Assembly (NCBI GenBank): GCA_949751835.1
Contig: CATKHK010000004.1
Coordinates: 682,001-746,000, forward strand
From: Blepharisma japonicum
Lineage: Eukaryota; Ciliophora; Heterotrichea; Heterotrichida; Blepharismidae
Direction of reading: 5' to 3'
DNA length: 64,000 nt
Below, one piece after another: positions 8,766 through 20,238 of the stretch (its first letter is position 1; each line of letters starts with the position of its first letter). The notes beneath the pieces are model-generated. The model saw only the letters and a program-made list of their open reading frames with translations, ran no database searches and was not told where the DNA came from. Made by a program: the position numbers and the translations under genes.

Positions 8766-10921
8766 ATGACTGATTCTTCTAATGATGATCGAGTAAGATT
8801 TACCTTTAGGCATCAATCAGAACTGTTGAAATAAGAAGAGAAATCGAAGCTTTAAAAGAAATCCTCCACAACGCTACACAGTCACCTTTAAGGCTGATTT
8901 ACCAGTCACAATCTGACAAATCTTCTTTAATTTTAGAAAAGAAAGCTGCAAAAGAAACGGAACAAATACAAAATTTGTTAAAAAATTGCCGAGATGGCCC
9001 AGAAATTTATTTATTATTAGCGAATAGCTGTCATAGTTTCGGAGTTGATGTAAAAATACCTGAAACGCTATTGTATATATCTTCTCAGCGTTTACCTATT
9101 TTTCTGTATAATCATCCTACAGGACCTATCGTTTCTGAACAAAGTAGCAAAGCAATTGATAGATTTTTCGAAAAATCAGAAGGAAATATATCTATATCTA
9201 AATATAAAGTACCCAAATACATCCATTTTGCGATGAATGACAAAATTAGGGTATGCTATACAGCAGAAGAAGCGAGAAAACTTTTTGAAGAATGCCCTCA
9301 TTATTATCATAGACTTCAAAGATTTATCCCACCTATTAGCAATTACGCATCAAAGGTAAGAGTTCACTGAGTTTATAAAAAACCTCAAACGATTTACAGT
9401 ATGTCAAATATAAACCCTATTGAACAAAATTATATATACCCTCGACAAAATTACTCAAGAAAAACTCAAAGTCGCAGCAACAAAGAAATTCCGTATAGCT
9501 ATACAAGCAATTTGCAGTCTAGCTCATTTTCTGTTTCACTCCCTTACAAAAGCATTTTTAATGGAGGTCTGAAACCTCATACAACTCCTATGAAAAAAAG
9601 ATCACATTTTGGAGGCAGTAAATCACAGATATTTTTAAATGAAGATTTTTTAACCCAAAGCTATTTTCTTGAAAATCATACAAAAGAAGCTGACAAAAAT
9701 CCTTTTGACGGACAAAATCATGAGGAAGATACTTTACTTGGCAGCCAAGACGATTATCAAAAATTTGTTGTTCAATACTCCTTACCAGGGAGTTATAGAA
9801 TTATTATAAGCCACCAAACTATCCCTGAGCTTAGCAAAGCTCTTTCTTTGCTTTGCTTTATTATTAACAATTTTTATCTAAAAAAGGTAAATAATCTCCA
9901 AGAACTTTTTACTGATTTTATAAGAGATCAAAACAATAACTGGGTTTTATTGTCTTGCAAAGGGCATAAAATTAAAGGAGACTTAAAAGCTGCTATAAAA
10001 CATCGGAAAAGTTTGCCGAAAGTAAAAAATGAAAGAACAAAAACAGTCCCAAAAATCAAGCTTAAACTGTCTACACATGTAATTAATCTAGAAGAAGAAG
10101 ACGAAGAAATTCTAGAAGAAAATAGACACCCTCCAGTGAAAGTAAAACAAGAAGACTATTATGTTGATAAACTTGCTAAAGAGTTTGAAGATCAAGCAAA
10201 TTTGCTTGAAATTAACCCAAAATTGAATTTCAATTTAAATCAGTCATCTGAAGAGAATTTGAAATTTTATTTAGCCCAAAGACGGTCTGATAGTTTGGGC
10301 AGAATACCATATAATATGATAGGAATTTTGCCCAGTAAGTCTGATAATCCAATAACTAACTTTGTGGAAACACAAAAAGATCATCCAGTAAAGCCTGCCA
10401 GAAGCAAAGATAGATTTCGAAATCTGAGTTTTATTGGGCTAGAAAAATCTGAAGGCTTAAAATGCATTGATATTGCTTCAAAGCACATTGATGATATTTC
10501 CAAAACTTTCGACAAGCGTGCTAAAGCAGCACATGAAGGGCGAAGAGGCATTACAAATGTCTTTCTTCTCAGAGAATTCATGAAAAGTTGAGGAAGCATC
10601 GCTGATAAACTCATAAAAGAGTCTCTTATACGGCTGCATCGGCATCCAACCTTATCAATGTTTTTTGAAAATAGAAATGACCAAGAAATGGACGCTCTTT
10701 ATAAAGGCTTAACTCACTGCTTAAAACCCAACATTGAAATAGGGATAAGATCGAAACTTAAGTGGACTCATCAGTCTTTCAATATAACTAAAAATGAATT
10801 TGATGCTTTTATTGAAAATATTGCAGACACTTTTAAGTCAAATAATTTTGATGACAAGGATGTAAATATTATTTTGGATAGGTTACGAATCTTTGAAAAA
10901 GATATTGTAAAGTATCAGTAG
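8766..10921 (+). CDS. Unknown protein, 712 aa
   Basis: Reads as one gene if a 17-nt intron (8793-8809) is removed and two in-frame UGA are read as Trp (9368, 10589). Without the intron the only upstream ATG meets a UAA within 23 codons, whereas splicing gives a frame open to a UAG at 10921. I recognise no family. Features: a short helical charged start, a globular-looking part around residues 60-200 (PPISNYASKVRVHWVYKKPQ), a Ser/Tyr-rich linker, a second globular part with hydrophobic strands and helices (YSLPGSYRIIISHQTIPELS), an acidic patch (EEEDEEILEENR) and a conserved-looking helical C-terminus. Intron use and start are less certain than the body. Confidence 0.65.
8793..8809 (+). other. 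Probable 17-nt intron
   Basis: GTAAGATTTACCTTTAG. It is the only GT...AG in reach that links the upstream ATG to the long downstream frame. It is two bases longer than the 15-nt size seen elsewhere in the window. Confidence 0.6.
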
Positions 10922-10954
10922 GGATTAATTATTCTATAAAGTTTTAAGTAATAT

Positions 10955-12523
10955 CTATTGTAACTCTCTATAAGAGCCGCTAGCTGGCGCTGTTTCGCTA
11001 TCGTTTCTTTGCTCTTCAACCTTAAAGGATAGTGTTCTTTTTTCTCTTTTGACTTCTTCTAATGCTTCTTTATGTATTAATAAAGGTTTTACATATTTAT
11101 CATCAATATTTCTTCACATTCTGTGTACCCAATTTTTGTATACTTTATTAGTTTCATCTTGTGCTAAAAATAAGCTTTTCCTGCCTGATAAAGAACGAGA
11201 AATTTCATCGTCTTTTACCTCAGTTCCACGATCATCGGAACCTTCATCAGGTTTAACAAGGCGTACTCATAGTGGTAATATAGTCCCAAATACAATTGTG
11301 GTGCCAATAACAACACCTAGGACAGTTGTGCGAAGGATATTCGAATTGTTAAAATCCAAGTCAAGGACTAAAGCAAATGAAACTGCACCTCGAATTATTC
11401 CACCCATTCATATAACTGAAATAGCACTAATTGACATTTTAAATTTTCCACCGGAAAGCAGCTGTATTATTCAGACTAATCCAAATACAGTCACTAGTCT
11501 AGCAATAACATTAGCCCCTGAAACTGTGATTATAAAATTTCACTCCATCTTATCAACAACATAATAAGTAAACGCTGAAATACCTAAGTAAGCAAAAACT
11601 AGCGCTTCTGATGCTTCGCCAATAAAGGAAAACGCATTGGCTACAGAAGTTCTTGAAATTTTTGACAAATTATACCAAGCATAGTGCCCTGATATAATAC
11701 CGCTTACCAGTAGTGTGATTACTGCAGATAAATCAACTGCTTTTGATACCATATAGCCTAAAAACGAGACATAAAATAGTAAGCCAATTGATTTGCTTGG
11801 CTCATCTCTTAAATCGTATAATTTTTTGGTCAAAAAAGTTGCAATTAGCCCGAATACGACTCCCATCAGCATACTTGCAATACTTACATATAGAAACGTT
11901 CCAATAAAAGTAAATACCTCAATTTCATTAATATCAGTAAATTTCACTGTTTTAACAACATTTACCAACAAAATAGCTACTGCATCATTAATGATAGACT
12001 CCCCAAATAAAATAGAATGCAATTTAGGAGTTTTACTTTCTTCAACTAAAGCAAGAGCACAAACTACATCAGAAGAAGATAAAACAGCTCCTAAAGCTAA
12101 AATTTCACTAGGACTCAAGTATGTAGTGGAGCCTGAGCTATTTATGACTCCTCATTCACTTAATGCATAAGACATCGCTGCAATAAGAATAAAACAAAGA
12201 AAAGTTCCTATCACCCCGAATAAAAAAATCGGGCCGATATTTCTGAAAAATCGCCGTCTTTTCATATTAAAACCTGCAGCTAAAATAAGGAATGGCAGGA
12301 TGAAGTCAAAAAAGATATCAGAGCTAAACTTTGAAAGAGTGTGTCCTGAAGCGTCCATAATAGCTCCAATTCCAATTCCAATCAATATAACTATGCTAGA
12401 CTCATGCAAATAATTAACCTAAATTGGATTTACCTTAAATTTTGGAAGGTATACTGATAAAATCATAGAGAGTGTAAGAAGCATCAAGCAAAAAATGCTC
12501 TCTATGCCTACAGTTAATGACAT
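10955..12523 (-). CDS. Na+/H+ exchanger, CPA1 (NHE) family
   Basis: 517 residues after removal of a 15-nt intron (12419-12433). Several in-frame UGA are read as Trp. It is a multi-pass transporter that swaps Na+ (or K+) for H+ across plasma or organelle membranes. Family landmarks in order: LHESSIVILIGIGIG (TM2-3), FFDFILPFLILAAGFNMKRRRFFRNIG, then FGESIINDAVAILL, which carries the catalytic Asn-Asp pair, and GGIIRGAVSFAL, the conserved Arg-bearing segment near the end of the membrane domain. The usual 'ATDPV' motif reads SSSDVV, an unusual substitution that keeps the Asp. The cytoplasmic tail of about 120 residues is charged and lacks any cyclic-nucleotide domain. Stop is UAG. Confidence 0.92.
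12419..12433 (-). other. 15-nt intron
   Basis: On the minus strand GTAAATCCAATTTAG. It removes an in-frame UAG and joins the first membrane segment to the conserved LHES motif. Confidence 0.9.
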
Positions 12524-13420
12524 TTATAAAATAATATGTGTATGAGCTGTCATGATTGTTCAACCATTTTATCAAATTTTATCTTTAAATAATCCACAGG
12601 TGGTGTGCTGACTCCAAATGATAAATTAAGATAAGTGCTTATTAAATCAAGGCAATTGGAAACGACTTCTTTTAATAGCCAATATATATTTATTCACCAT
12701 AATATCGGTGCAAATATAATATGTGAAATATGGCTTATGAGATATTATATAGCAGATAGTTTGATTATGATACCTTTAGATTCCGAAGATTTAATGATTT
12801 ATTTGAGAATTTATTGATGTCACTGTTTTAAGAGTCTTTACTTAAAAGATAGAAATTTAAACATCTTGATAAGGGGATATGTGATTATTTTTAATATCTG
12901 TATTCGCCTTTTAAATTTAAGCTAGGCAGGATGATGGTTTTGATCATTTTTATTCTTTCTACACAAGATAATTATTTAATTTGGTTAATTGTCTTTTAAG
13001 TATATTGATTAAAAGTAAGCTATATATTGGCAATAATTATTTATACTTTAAATACTTTATCATAATTTGTAACGATGACTCGTAATAAGGAATCAATATT
13101 TTAAGCTGAAATAAAAAATTCTAATAGCAATCAGATTTTTTGTTAGTTTTAATCTTTTTTATCAACGATTAGATAAAATCATTTATTTTTCGAATAATAA
13201 TTGCTGAATTTTGCCATTAAGGTAATTATTAGCATTTATCCGTCTTTCCATAAATTTCCTATCAAAATCTCTATGATTTTAATATACTGATTTCCGAAAC
13301 TAAAAAATAATTAAAAAATTAGTCAATATCAAACCATACCTACATTCTATCATTAAAATTAAAATAGCGCTTCATGATCTAGCATGCACATATGGATTTT
13401 TATTAGAAATTACAATTCAA
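12524..13420. other. Intergenic, no gene seen
   Basis: About 0.9 kb of AT-rich sequence between divergent genes. A 60-codon open stretch at 12635-12817 shows no protein-like composition. Nothing else is recognised. Confidence 0.6.
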
Positions 13421-14350
13421 ATGGATGTAAACACTGTATTAAGACCCAGAATAGGCACATTCAGTAACAAAAAAAGTATAGTACCAGAAATCAGCATAAC
13501 CAAAATTTTCAAGAAAGAAGATCAATCAGTTCAAGAAAATTTGATAAAAAACAGCTTCAAAGAAAAGTTCTCTAAGATCTCAAAAATCGAAAGCGAGATA
13601 AATTCATCATCATCTGAACAGAGCATAACCATGCGAATTACTCCAGTTGACGAAAAAATTCACAAGATACCAAGAGTCAAAGGTATAATCTGTGTATCCC
13701 CGAATAATTTAATTAAGCAGCCTGAAAAAATTGACATAAAATTTACAGAAAAGCAATTCAATAATTTTACTTTTGACGCAAATTCCAGAGTAAAATCGGA
13801 AACGAGGGTAAGTAGTGACGAAAATAAAATTCTGAGAAGCTTCACGCCTGAAATGACTCAAGCAGTTTCAAAACCAAAAGTGGCAGTTCCTTATGTTCCA
13901 CTTATCCATAACTACTATGGGGAGACTTTAAATAAAGATAAGAATGCTACTCATGCAGGGATTCTAGGCTTTTTAGACGATTTTGAGAAATTAGGATTAG
14001 ATGAAGTTCCTATTAAAACTATTAAGCCTATTAAGCCTCGCACAAAAAAATTTAATTCGAGCATGCCTGTGTGCATTTCAGCTGCTGATACAGGATCAAA
14101 TTCTCCACTCATAAAAAAGCCAAAAACAAAAAACATTTCTGTGGATAGGACCAGAGCTTTCAGGTTTGTGCCTTGCTCGCCAAGCCAGTCCCCTATATAT
14201 AATTCAAAAAAAGAAATCGTTGCAAAAAAAGTGGCTCCTGTAAAAGTTTATGATGAGAAATCAGCTGCAGTTACAATGCCTTCAACGCCAATACAGCAGT
14301 CAGCAAATCCTATATTTTTGTCTAAGCGAGGATATGAGTTCAAAGACTAA
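13421..14350 (+). CDS. Disordered basic protein, unknown
   Basis: 309 residues, single exon, stop UAA. Rich in Lys, Ser, Pro and Ile, with no predicted globular domain apart from a short helical patch (GILGFLDDFEKLGLDEVP, about residues 178-195). A basic repeat-like run (IKTIKPIKPRTKK) and Ser-Pro sites (CSPSQSP) suggest a phosphorylated cytoskeletal or nuclear linker protein; this is inference. Composition is coding-like through its whole length and GC is higher than in its flanks. Confidence 0.65.
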   Translation: MDVNTVLRPRIGTFSNKKSIVPEISITKIFKKEDQSVQENLIKNSFKEKFSKISKIESEINSSSSEQSITMRITPVDEKIHKIPRVKGIICVSPNNLIKQPEKIDIKFTEKQFNNFTFDANSRVKSETRVSSDENKILRSFTPEMTQAVSKPKVAVPYVPLIHNYYGETLNKDKNATHAGILGFLDDFEKLGLDEVPIKTIKPIKPRTKKFNSSMPVCISAADTGSNSPLIKKPKTKNISVDRTRAFRFVPCSPSQSPIYNSKKEIVAKKVAPVKVYDEKSAAVTMPSTPIQQSANPIFLSKRGYEFKD

Positions 14351-15027
14351 TTTAAGCTTCTTATCCTGAAATCATTTTGGAAAACATGGGTTGATTAGTT
14401 CATGTAATTAATAAAGGTTTCAGCATTAATTCATAAAATCTAAAATGATTAGACTAGTATTATGAGATTTAAATAGATAGTTTGTTTACCATTCTCGATA
14501 TAAACGCAATTTCCTAAATACTGATTATTTTTCTACCTTTTTAAGTGGCATTTTAATTAATTAAGAATTATTTGTTGAATAACCAAATTATATTAATTTA
14601 GTTAATAAATCTCAATTTTTCCAATTTTTCTCGACTAGAATTACTTTCAAAACTTAATTTATCAATATTTTTAATTGAAAGAGGTCTTTTTTAGTTTTGT
14701 TTTCATTTTCAATTCAGTGATATTATTTTTTGGAGGGAATCCTTGCAATTATTGTAGTTAATTGCTAAAAGAGTCTGCTATTGTTTTGTAATTTTATACT
14801 TTGCTTGAGCAAGTAAATTATTCAACTCCTTAATTTTTTAAAATTATCTCTTAGGATCGAGCTATCTTATTATATTGCTTAAAATAAAGATGCATGTCAT
14901 TGAAATGATTGATTTTTCTATGTATCCTCAATTAAGTAAGCATATTATGTGATGCCCTTCAAAAAATGTGATGAGTGCTTTGAAAATCTGTAATATGCTG
15001 TTTGCAGGATTGGAATCTTTTGAGTCT
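14351..15027. other. Intergenic, no gene seen
   Basis: AT-rich spacer with frequent stops in every frame. No RNA gene or repeat is recognised. Confidence 0.55.
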
Positions 15028-15595
15028 TTAAGATTTTTTATTGCACGATAAGAATAGATTAACAGAATTTTTCTCTGAAGAATAATGTATATATTTTTTA
15101 TGGGGTGATTTTAAAGAATTCTTAGTGTAACTTTTGAGGAACTCCTTCCAGCTTCTTAATTGGCTTGCTAAAACTGCTGATAAACAAACAGAAAAATGGC
15201 AAATTAAATCGTTATTGGATAAAATTTGCCCTTTTTGCTGTTTAGGATCATAATAAAGCCAATTACGATTATAAGTAATTTTAATACCCACCCCAAGCAA
15301 TTAATAGAATAAATTAATTGCTTGAGTGTACACTTAAAATATGGAGAATCTAGGTGGAGCCTTCAGTTGAATGGTTTAGCGATTATTCAGTCAAAAAAAT
15401 TTGGATTCGCCACTGTCTCAGCTAATCAAATTTTGGCTGGCTAGATAATGTTTTCAGAGCGGCAAATATTTTCTTACAGTCCGGAAAGTTTCAACATTCG
15501 ATTCTATGTTGCCTTTTCTGGGCCAATTAAAATTTTTCATATTTCTTCTAGAGCTGATTTATCTTTGTCAATTACAATGAATATATTTTGATTTT
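15028..15595 (-). pseudogene. Decayed membrane-protein gene
   Basis: On the minus strand the stretch 15595-15205 reads as protein-like sequence (IFIVIDKDKSALEEIWKIL, then FDWIIAKPFNWRLHLDSPYF, then a hydrophobic run CLGWVLKLLIIVIGFIMIL) in one frame, with UGA as Trp but with UAG/UAA stops near 15530, 15499, 15472 and 15203. None can be removed by a 15-17 nt GT...AG intron. An overlapping frame (15300-15028) carries further protein-like sequence, suggesting a frameshift. The hydrophobic run implies a former membrane protein; I cannot name the family. Confidence 0.45.
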
Positions 15596-15931
15596 ATAAC
15601 TTTAAGTGCATCTAAATATTTAATAATAAAATTTAGATTAAATATAATTTTCTTATAATGATTTTTAAATTAAACTTATTTGTGAAATTTAATTATGAAA
15701 CAATAAAACTTAAGTAAAACTGATTTTTTTCAGAATTTATACATTAGTAATGCTAGTAAGGCAACACTCTTTTTCATGTTTTAGAATTCTGTAAAAAGAT
15801 TTAGCAAAATAGCCTTTTTGAGAATAAGACCTTACTTAGGATATTTATCATAAGTAAGTTCTCTAAGAATTCAAAAACTGAATTTTATAATATTTTAAAT
15901 TATTTTCTTAATTTTGAGGTATTTATAATGC
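15596..15931. other. Intergenic, upstream of ion channel gene
   Basis: Very AT-rich, probably the channel promoter. No specific motif is seen. Confidence 0.5.
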
Positions 15932-18325
15932 ATGGAAGACAACTATATTCAAAAGGAAAATGATCTTTCAATGACAAGCCTATACATGAATGTCGGGACT
16001 ACAGAAGGTTATTATGGTTCAACAGTTGGATCTCCTATTAAATTAGACAAACATCATCCAAACAGATCAAATCAATTATGATCACGTCTCCGAGCCATCG
16101 TAAAAACAGCTTCACATCTGCATGGACTAAGCAAAGATATTCATCTTTATGGGACACAGCCCACTTATTGTACAATGGTCCAAGAAACCAAACACAAGCC
16201 AAACTCAGGCTGACTTTTCGAGCCAGATTCAATTTTTTGCAAAATTTGGGCTTATACCCTTTGGCCGTTTTTAATTTGAACTGCTGTAGGTTTGCCATTC
16301 ACAGTGAGTTTCCAAAGAAATGACCCTTGGGAGCTTGAAATTTTTATTGATATTTTAGTCTTTTTAAACATGCTAATTATGATAAATTCAGTGCATGTTA
16401 ATAGCAGCTACAAAATTATTACAGATAGAAAAGCTATTGTTATTATGTATATTAAAGGCTGATTTATTTTCGATATAATTGCAGTTACTCCTGTCGAATT
16501 ATGAGCCTGAGTTGTAAATGATAAAGACGACTCCTGATACGATTTGTTAAAATATTTAAAATTATTCAGGCTATTTTTATTATATCGATATTCAGCGACT
16601 TACCAAAGTGCGAATTTTTTTAGTAGATGATTAAAAGAAAGCAAAGCTTCCAAAAAAAAATCATGAATAGAAATTTCAAGCTCTTTTTTTAGCATTTTTA
16701 AGGTCCTTACGACGTATTTTATAGTTGTACACACAATTGGGTGTTTTTGGTTTCTTTTAGGAAGGTTGCAGTATCTAGATTATGATTCATGAATTAATAG
16801 ATACTCAATACAAAGTCAGAGTATCTTGTCAAAATATATAGCTTCTATATATTTTGTATTTGCAACACTTACTACTATAGGATATGGGGATATTGTTGCG
16901 AGAACAAAAATTGAAAAAATATTTGCAATATTTTTGATGGCTTTTGGAGGCAGTTTTTATTCATATACCATTAGTAATTGGATGTCAAAATTTGCATCAA
17001 TAGACAAAAGACGTGCACTTATTGATTCTAGGCTGAATAGCTTAAAGGATTTAGCAGGTGACATAAACTTGCCTAACGAGACGAAAAAGAAAATCAAGCG
17101 TACAATCCTAGAAAATTTCAAAGAAAATCTGTCAGGCGACATGAATGAAAAAACCATGCTTCATGAGCTTCCTTCATCACTTAAAGCAGAAGTCACTCTT
17201 TACTTATACCGAAGAGTTATAAGCAAAATCTATTTTTTCAAATTGCGAGACCCTTTATTCCTCTCCACAATCGTCCCAAGGCTGAAAAGCATGACCTGTG
17301 ACAAATCAGAATTTCTATATAGGGAAGGAGAAATTGCTGACGAAATGTATTTTTTAAAAAAAGGAAGGGTCTTATTTCGAGCTTCTAATGGAGTCGCATT
17401 CCGAACCATGGTAGATGGTTCTTACTTTGGTGAGCACGAGCTCATCACTAATTCTCCACGTAACTTTTCTATCGAAGTTACTATGAGATCAAGCTTCCTC
17501 GTCCTTTCCAAAAAAGATTTTAGCTCAATAATGTCAGAATTCCCTGAAATATACGAAGAAGTCAGAGAAATCGATAAAATCCGCTCAGCAAAATTTTCTG
17601 CCTCAATTGCGCACAGTCTTAATTTAATTCCGAATACAAAAACTCCGGACTCAGAAGAATCTGCAAGTGAGTCAATTTCTGACCCATCGTCAAGCTCAAG
17701 CTCTGAAGAAGAAGCCAAAAACCATCATTATTTAAGGGCTGATACAGGAATTATGGTATCAAGTCTGCAGTTTTCAGCAGATAAATTTAAAAATCTCAGC
17801 TTGTGGTCACATGTGCTTTCTAATCATAATAAAGGACCAAGGCGTACTTCAGCAATTTTAGCTCGAGATGATGATGGAGTGAAAATGATGAAAAGAAGGA
17901 AAAGATCAATTTTGTTGTCAGCACCTGCAATAAATATAGTTGAGAGAGAGCCTTTGAGGCATAGAAGTGCAACACTTGATTGGAGAGCGCTGTCAAATAT
18001 GGATTTCCCTGAACCAAAAACTTTTGAGTACCCTATTCAAAGGAATAAAGTGCCTATAACCTATAGAACTCAAGCCACAAAAATTTCTCAATCAGATAAA
18101 TGAATTTATGATGAGGACACTTTGAGTGATTTGTTAGGAGGAGAAGCATCGTTAGTAGAAGAAAACGATGGGAGAGATAGCAATATTTTGGTGAAAATAA
18201 GCAATTCTGAGAAGAAAATAAATCAAGATCATAAGATCATTAGTGATTCGATAGTTGGATTTGGAAACCAACAAGAAGATACACTTAGAAGTTTATACTA
18301 TATTGAAGAGTTAATAAAGGATTAG
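15932..18325 (+). CDS. Cyclic-nucleotide-binding-domain K+ channel (EAG/HCN-like)
   Basis: 797 residues, single exon, about a dozen UGA codons read as Trp, stop UAG. A six-transmembrane channel subunit: S1 (IWAYTLWPFLIWTAV), S2 with acidic residues, S3 (GWFIFDIIAVTPVELW), S4-S5, pore helix and selectivity filter TTIGYGD (about residues 312-318, potassium type), S6, a C-linker, and a cyclic-nucleotide-binding domain at about 450-560 (REGEIADEMYFLKKGRVLF, then DGSYFGEHELI). The phosphate cassette reads NSPRNFSIEV, lacking the usual 'R.A/T-A', so nucleotide binding may be weak or lost. S4 is poor in regularly spaced Arg/Lys (LLKYLKLFRLFLLYRYS). The long tail is Ser/Glu-rich and disordered. Such channels set membrane potential in ciliates. 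Confidence 0.9.
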
Positions 18326-18534
18326 CTTGCTATAAGAATTTTATTACCTTAATTTATATTTTATTTTAAATCTGCATTATTTACCTTGAATAATTATTTT
18401 GAAAAAAATGCTTTAATTTATTTTATTTTTCGCAAATTGAATATCAATAAAATAAAGTGCATTTTATCATTAGAAAAGCATCAATTAATTGTATTTATTG
18501 CTCTAGATAGATAAAATTATTGTTATATAAAAGA
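18326..18534. other. Intergenic, AT-rich
   Basis: Spacer between the channel stop and the tRNA-like gene; nothing is recognised. Confidence 0.5.
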
Positions 18535-18605
18535 TGTCGATGCTGGGAATCTAGTCCAGGTACTTACGGCCACAACGTAAGATTCTACCACTAAACTACA
18601 CCGAC
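18535..18605 (-). tRNA. tRNA-His (GUG), with aberrant T arm; possible pseudogene
   Basis: 71 nt cloverleaf on the minus strand. The acceptor stem GTCGGTG/CATCGAC pairs over 7 bp with one G-U, discriminator A. The D arm has the A-box TAGTTTAGTGGTAGA including G18G19. The anticodon stem TTACG/CGTAA closes loop TTGTGGC, anticodon GTG (His), U33 present. The T arm is CTGGA-CTAGATT-CCCAG: it can form, but its top pair is A-C and the loop reads CTAGATT instead of the near-universal TTCGANN, so the internal B box is also broken. No 3' CCA is encoded. Either a tRNA pseudogene or an unusual tRNA; structure otherwise is good. Confidence 0.75.
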
Positions 18606-19201
18606 GGCTGGTACTATGCTTATTGCACTGAATTATATTGGAACATAAATCAAAAGCTTATTCTGACACTAAGCCCCCATCACTGTAACTGCCTAAGGGC
18701 TCCAAAAAATTAGTATCAAAATTGAAAATTAATATCGTTTATAAGTTGCTGAAATTTAATAATTTCTCAATAATTAATATGATATTTCGAAGCATTCTCT
18801 CCTATTTTGGCAAGAAAAAAGAAGAACAAACGGAAGATTAGATTAGATTAGTTAAATTATTACGGAGGCACTTTTGGAGTTTCAATAATATGAGCAAAAA
18901 TGTCCAAATTTTGACAAAATTTGTATAGAAATGTATAAAATATGCTAAAAATCGTAAAATTTTTTTGCCACATGTGTCAATATGCAATAATTTGTCAAAA
19001 ATTTCAAAAATCATGCATTAAGATTTTAATCGTAATTCTCAATTATGAATTAGAAACAAAGTGATACAATAGTTCAAATTAAATAAATAATGGAGCAAAT
19101 AGTTATAAACATCATGAGAATCAATTATAATTTTCACGCAATGATCTCTTATGACGCCTAAATTTCTAAATTTTGGAAATTTGAATTTTTTAAATATTTA
19201 A
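18606..19201. other. Intergenic with one tiny open frame
   Basis: Mostly AT-rich. At 18779-18841 a 20-codon frame (MIFRSILSYFGKKKEEQTED, stop UAG) looks like the start of a protein, but nothing continues it, and it is followed by a short ATTAG triplication. Probably a truncated gene start or chance. Nothing else is seen. Confidence 0.4.
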
Positions 19202-20238
19202 AATGAGAGCGGATCATCATATATTTTAGAATATACTATTATTCATGATCTCGACGCTCTTGAGGGCATTGGTTTTACCAGCATACTTCTGTTTTATGGT
19301 AATTTTCAAATGAGAAGCAGCTTATAGATATCTAGTGATTTGATATTGCGAAACTTTATTACGAATGCTTATGATTACTCTAGCACTAGCACACTGATGC
19401 AATTTTATGATCTTATATGTCAAAGTTTCTGAGAAGAAAAGCAGTATTTTGCTAAGAACATAAATACATTTGACTATATGATTTTGCTAATTTTTAGTTT
19501 AGATTGGCATAAATGTGCGATTGTTATGCTACAGAAGCTCAGCAGAGAAGGATAATGAAGAGCATACAACTCACTAGAAACTCAGCTTTAGTCTAGCCTT
19601 GCCGCAAGAGACACTCTTAACACTAAGAGTATTCAGGGTGCGAAGAACCACTAACTGCCTTCTTCTTGACTCATATCCTTTAGCAAGCATGCATTGCGTC
19701 CCAAGGTGTGGGTCTATTTGCGCCTAAGATTTATCATCTGCGAGCTAAGGGAAAAAGCATGTTGTGGGATCCCAACCAAGTAAAACTATCCCAAACTTCC
19801 TAATTGATAGGATCCACTTACGTAAGACTGGGAAAAATTTCACCAATAACTCCTTACCTTGCTCAACTCGCTGTTTTCAAAAAATTGCAAACATAAGAAG
19901 AAAAAGAAATACAGCGCAGAAGGAATGAAGAACACTATAACTCTTTGCTGTCTGATATTCAGCTTTTAAACAATTCAGATACCAGAAATTTGTCTAATAA
20001 TGAGCTTAAAAGTATTTTGGAAGGCATATGGAATTCAATTGAATTCTCCTTAACTATGTATAAAGAAAGTGAATGGATAGAAGACGAACTGAACTTATTC
20101 TGAAGGATAAGGAAGGATTATGACTTGAGGGTGGGCCTGCAAGTTGAACAGATTGCAGATGAGAAAACTGTCGAATTTGTCTATAAATGGAAAAAGATAA
20201 GGCTCGACACTAAGGCGTGATTTAGGAAAAGTACATAA
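19202..20238 (+). pseudogene. Decayed SANT-domain protein gene
   Basis: Two protein-like blocks in different frames. Block 1 (19202-19555) reads SSYILEYTIIHDLDALEGIG, then FDYMILLIFSLDWHKCAIVM, with a UAG near 19326. Block 2 (about 19684-20238) reads KIYHLRAKGKSMLWDPNQ, then a helical stretch, then a SANT/Myb-like domain at about 20065-20205: W-x-E-D-E-L-x-L-F at the start and VEFVYKWKK at the end, as in CoREST/MTA-type SANT domains; a MLWDPN motif upstream resembles the end of an ELM2 domain. Stops UAG at 19681, UAA near 19807 and UAA at 19894 cannot be removed by 15-17 nt introns. Read as a broken chromatin-factor-like host gene. Confidence 0.5.

Noticed and set aside
12635-12817. 60-codon open frame between the exchanger and the disordered-protein gene
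   Set aside because: AT-driven composition, no protein-like pattern; probably chance.
10955-18325. UAG read as glutamine (the older 'Blepharisma nuclear code')
   Set aside because: UAG ends several full-length conserved genes, and the internal UAGs met are either in tiny introns or in clearly decayed genes.
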